The translations under genes were made by a program, and so were the position numbers. Under the pieces are notes generated by a model. That model worked only from the letters and a program-made list of their open reading frames with translations, was not told the DNA's origin and searched no databases. 6,548 nt of DNA from Paramuribaculum sp. (GTDB lineage Bacteria; Bacteroidota; Bacteroidia; Bacteroidales; Muribaculaceae): NCBI GenBank assembly GCA_029051835.1, contig JAIDKJ010000037.1, forward strand, positions 1-6,548. Direction: 5' to 3'. Below, piece by piece: positions 5,679 through 6,548 of this stretch. How positions within the stretch are numbered: position 1 is the first letter of the stretch; every line of letters begins with the position of its first letter.

Positions 5679-6548
5679 TCAGAACGGGAAGTTTATGCCC
5701 AGATTGAACGAGGCATTCGAACTTACGGGAAATCCCTGCCGGGTGAGCTTGCCGAGCGTGTGATCCATACCGAGGAACATGTTGAAACCCGGCACACTGA
5801 CATTGGCCATCCATCCGAACGACCATCCGAAGGTGCCTACAGCCACGTTGGCTCCGGCAGCGAAGCATCTGACAGGCTCCACATTGGCCGACAGCCTGAA
5901 CTGAGTCCCCCTGTATGGTCCCTCTATGCGGGTGTAGTTGAGCAGGCCGAAAGCGAGCTTGCGGTAGACCGGAAGAGCATACCGTGCGGCCACATTGAGC
6001 GTGGCGCCGAGCATACGGGTGCGGGTGCCCTTGTCGCCACGGTCGTCAAGTTCATACAGCTCCGAGAACTGGTCGCGCAGACGGTCGAGCTCGTTGTCGA
6101 ACGAATTGGGCGCATCGTCGTCGACATTGAACGTAAACGCATCGGTATTGACCGTCTTCAGGCCGCCGGTAGTGGCCCATCGGGTGTTGCCCCACGAAAT
6201 GAAGCCAAGATCGAGCAGCGCTGCGGAGAATGTCCAGTCGGTCCACTCATACTGTGCGCCGAGATCAAACGCCATGCCGAAGCCGCTCGGACCGAAGCCG
6301 TCAAGATCGGCTCCCGACACATATTCGTGACCGGTGTGCTTGTTGACGTCGGTGGTATACGTCAGCCCCTTGACCGAAGCATATATATCGGCATCGGTGC
6401 GTGCCGTCCACTCGTTTTCCCCTAAAGTGAGATCGGCCTTATGGAAATCGGCATCGACATTGCCCATTCCGACGAGAAATTTCACGGCCGCTCCCACGCG
6501 CAGCCCCTTGACCTGAGGTATCTCGCGTGAATGATTGAACGCAAGCTC
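5679..6548 (-). CDS. DUF5723-family outer-membrane beta-barrel protein, C-terminal part (runs off window)
   Basis: Function is unknown. The family is widespread in Bacteroidales and is predicted to form an outer-membrane barrel. The frame is open to the window edge, giving 289 residues of C-terminal sequence. The full protein would be longer by an amount I cannot see, so this is a 5' partial gene. Typical stretches are HSREIPQVKGLRVGAAVKF near the edge, then DADIYASVKGL, GFGPSGFGMAFDLGAQYEW and FSAALLDLGFISWGN. Alternating polar and aromatic residues and short turns recur through the fragment. It ends NLGINFPF, with the terminal Phe typical of barrels recognised by the BAM machinery. The GTG at 6495-6497 is internal, because conserved sequence continues upstream of it. 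It ends in TGA and is followed by a strong terminator, so it is not co-transcribed with the hexosaminidase gene. Family assignment is from remembered sequence patterns. Confidence 0.85.
   Translation of the reverse strand, partial: ELAFNHSREIPQVKGLRVGAAVKFLVGMGNVDADFHKADLTLGENEWTARTDADIYASVKGLTYTTDVNKHTGHEYVSGADLDGFGPSGFGMAFDLGAQYEWTDWTFSAALLDLGFISWGNTRWATTGGLKTVNTDAFTFNVDDDAPNSFDNELDRLRDQFSELYELDDRGDKGTRTRMLGATLNVAARYALPVYRKLAFGLLNYTRIEGPYRGTQFRLSANVEPVRCFAAGANVAVGTFGWSFGWMANVSVPGFNMFLGMDHTLGKLTRQGFPVSSNASFNLGINFPF

Noticed and set aside
5760..6425. A 221-codon plus-strand frame opposite the DUF5723 gene
   Set aside because: It is an antisense shadow with no domain and no promoter motif; the minus-strand barrel pattern and terminator explain the region.
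6495..6497. GTG as start of the DUF5723 gene
   Set aside because: Family-like sequence (HSREIPQVKGLR) continues in frame upstream to the window edge, so the gene is cut by the window.
1..6548. A new defence, mobile or biosynthetic system
   Set aside because: Every long frame is accounted for by an ordinary family. There is no transposase, integrase, toxin-antitoxin pair, reverse transcriptase or attachment-site signature.

Overview
The window looks like an assembled-contig end from a GC-rich member of the Bacteroidales, plausibly Muribaculaceae-like. The evidence is the Bacteroidota promoter signature (TTTG, about 20 bases, TAnnTTTG), the absence of Shine-Dalgarno sequences before the start codons, a DUF5723-type outer-membrane barrel, and a GH20 lipoprotein hexosaminidase of the kind used by gut glycan degraders. 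Lineage is an inference from these features, not a database result.

Layout. Bases 1 to about 40 (possibly 50) are not genomic. They match the end of the Illumina P5/Nextera i5 adapter, an 8-base index, the Nextera read-1 sequence and the start of the Tn5 mosaic end. Real sequence then begins inside the C-terminal half of a long-chain acyl-CoA synthetase (to 1076, + strand). Next come prfB for release factor 2 (1109-2227, +) and a PlsC-type 1-acylglycerol-3-phosphate acyltransferase (2275-3012, +). The stop codon of plsC runs into five perfect 9-base tandem repeats, which run into a 20-bp perfect inverted repeat that acts as a two-way terminator. On the minus strand are a GH20 beta-N-acetylhexosaminidase lipoprotein (5433-3115), an intergenic region with a probable promoter and a strong terminator, and the C-terminal part of a DUF5723 outer-membrane protein that leaves the window at 6548.

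How the genes relate. The ligase and PlsC both handle fatty acyl groups (activation, and transfer into phosphatidic acid). prfB between them is a translation housekeeping gene that appears to have its own promoter overlapping the ligase stop codon, placed so that its mRNA would have almost no leader. prfB and plsC probably share a transcript. The hexosaminidase and the barrel protein are separate minus-strand units, each with its own terminator. No obvious new defence, mobile or biosynthetic system is visible. The points worth a second look are the adapter remnant, the probably leaderless and frameshift-free prfB, and the repeat array joined to the plsC stop and the terminator.
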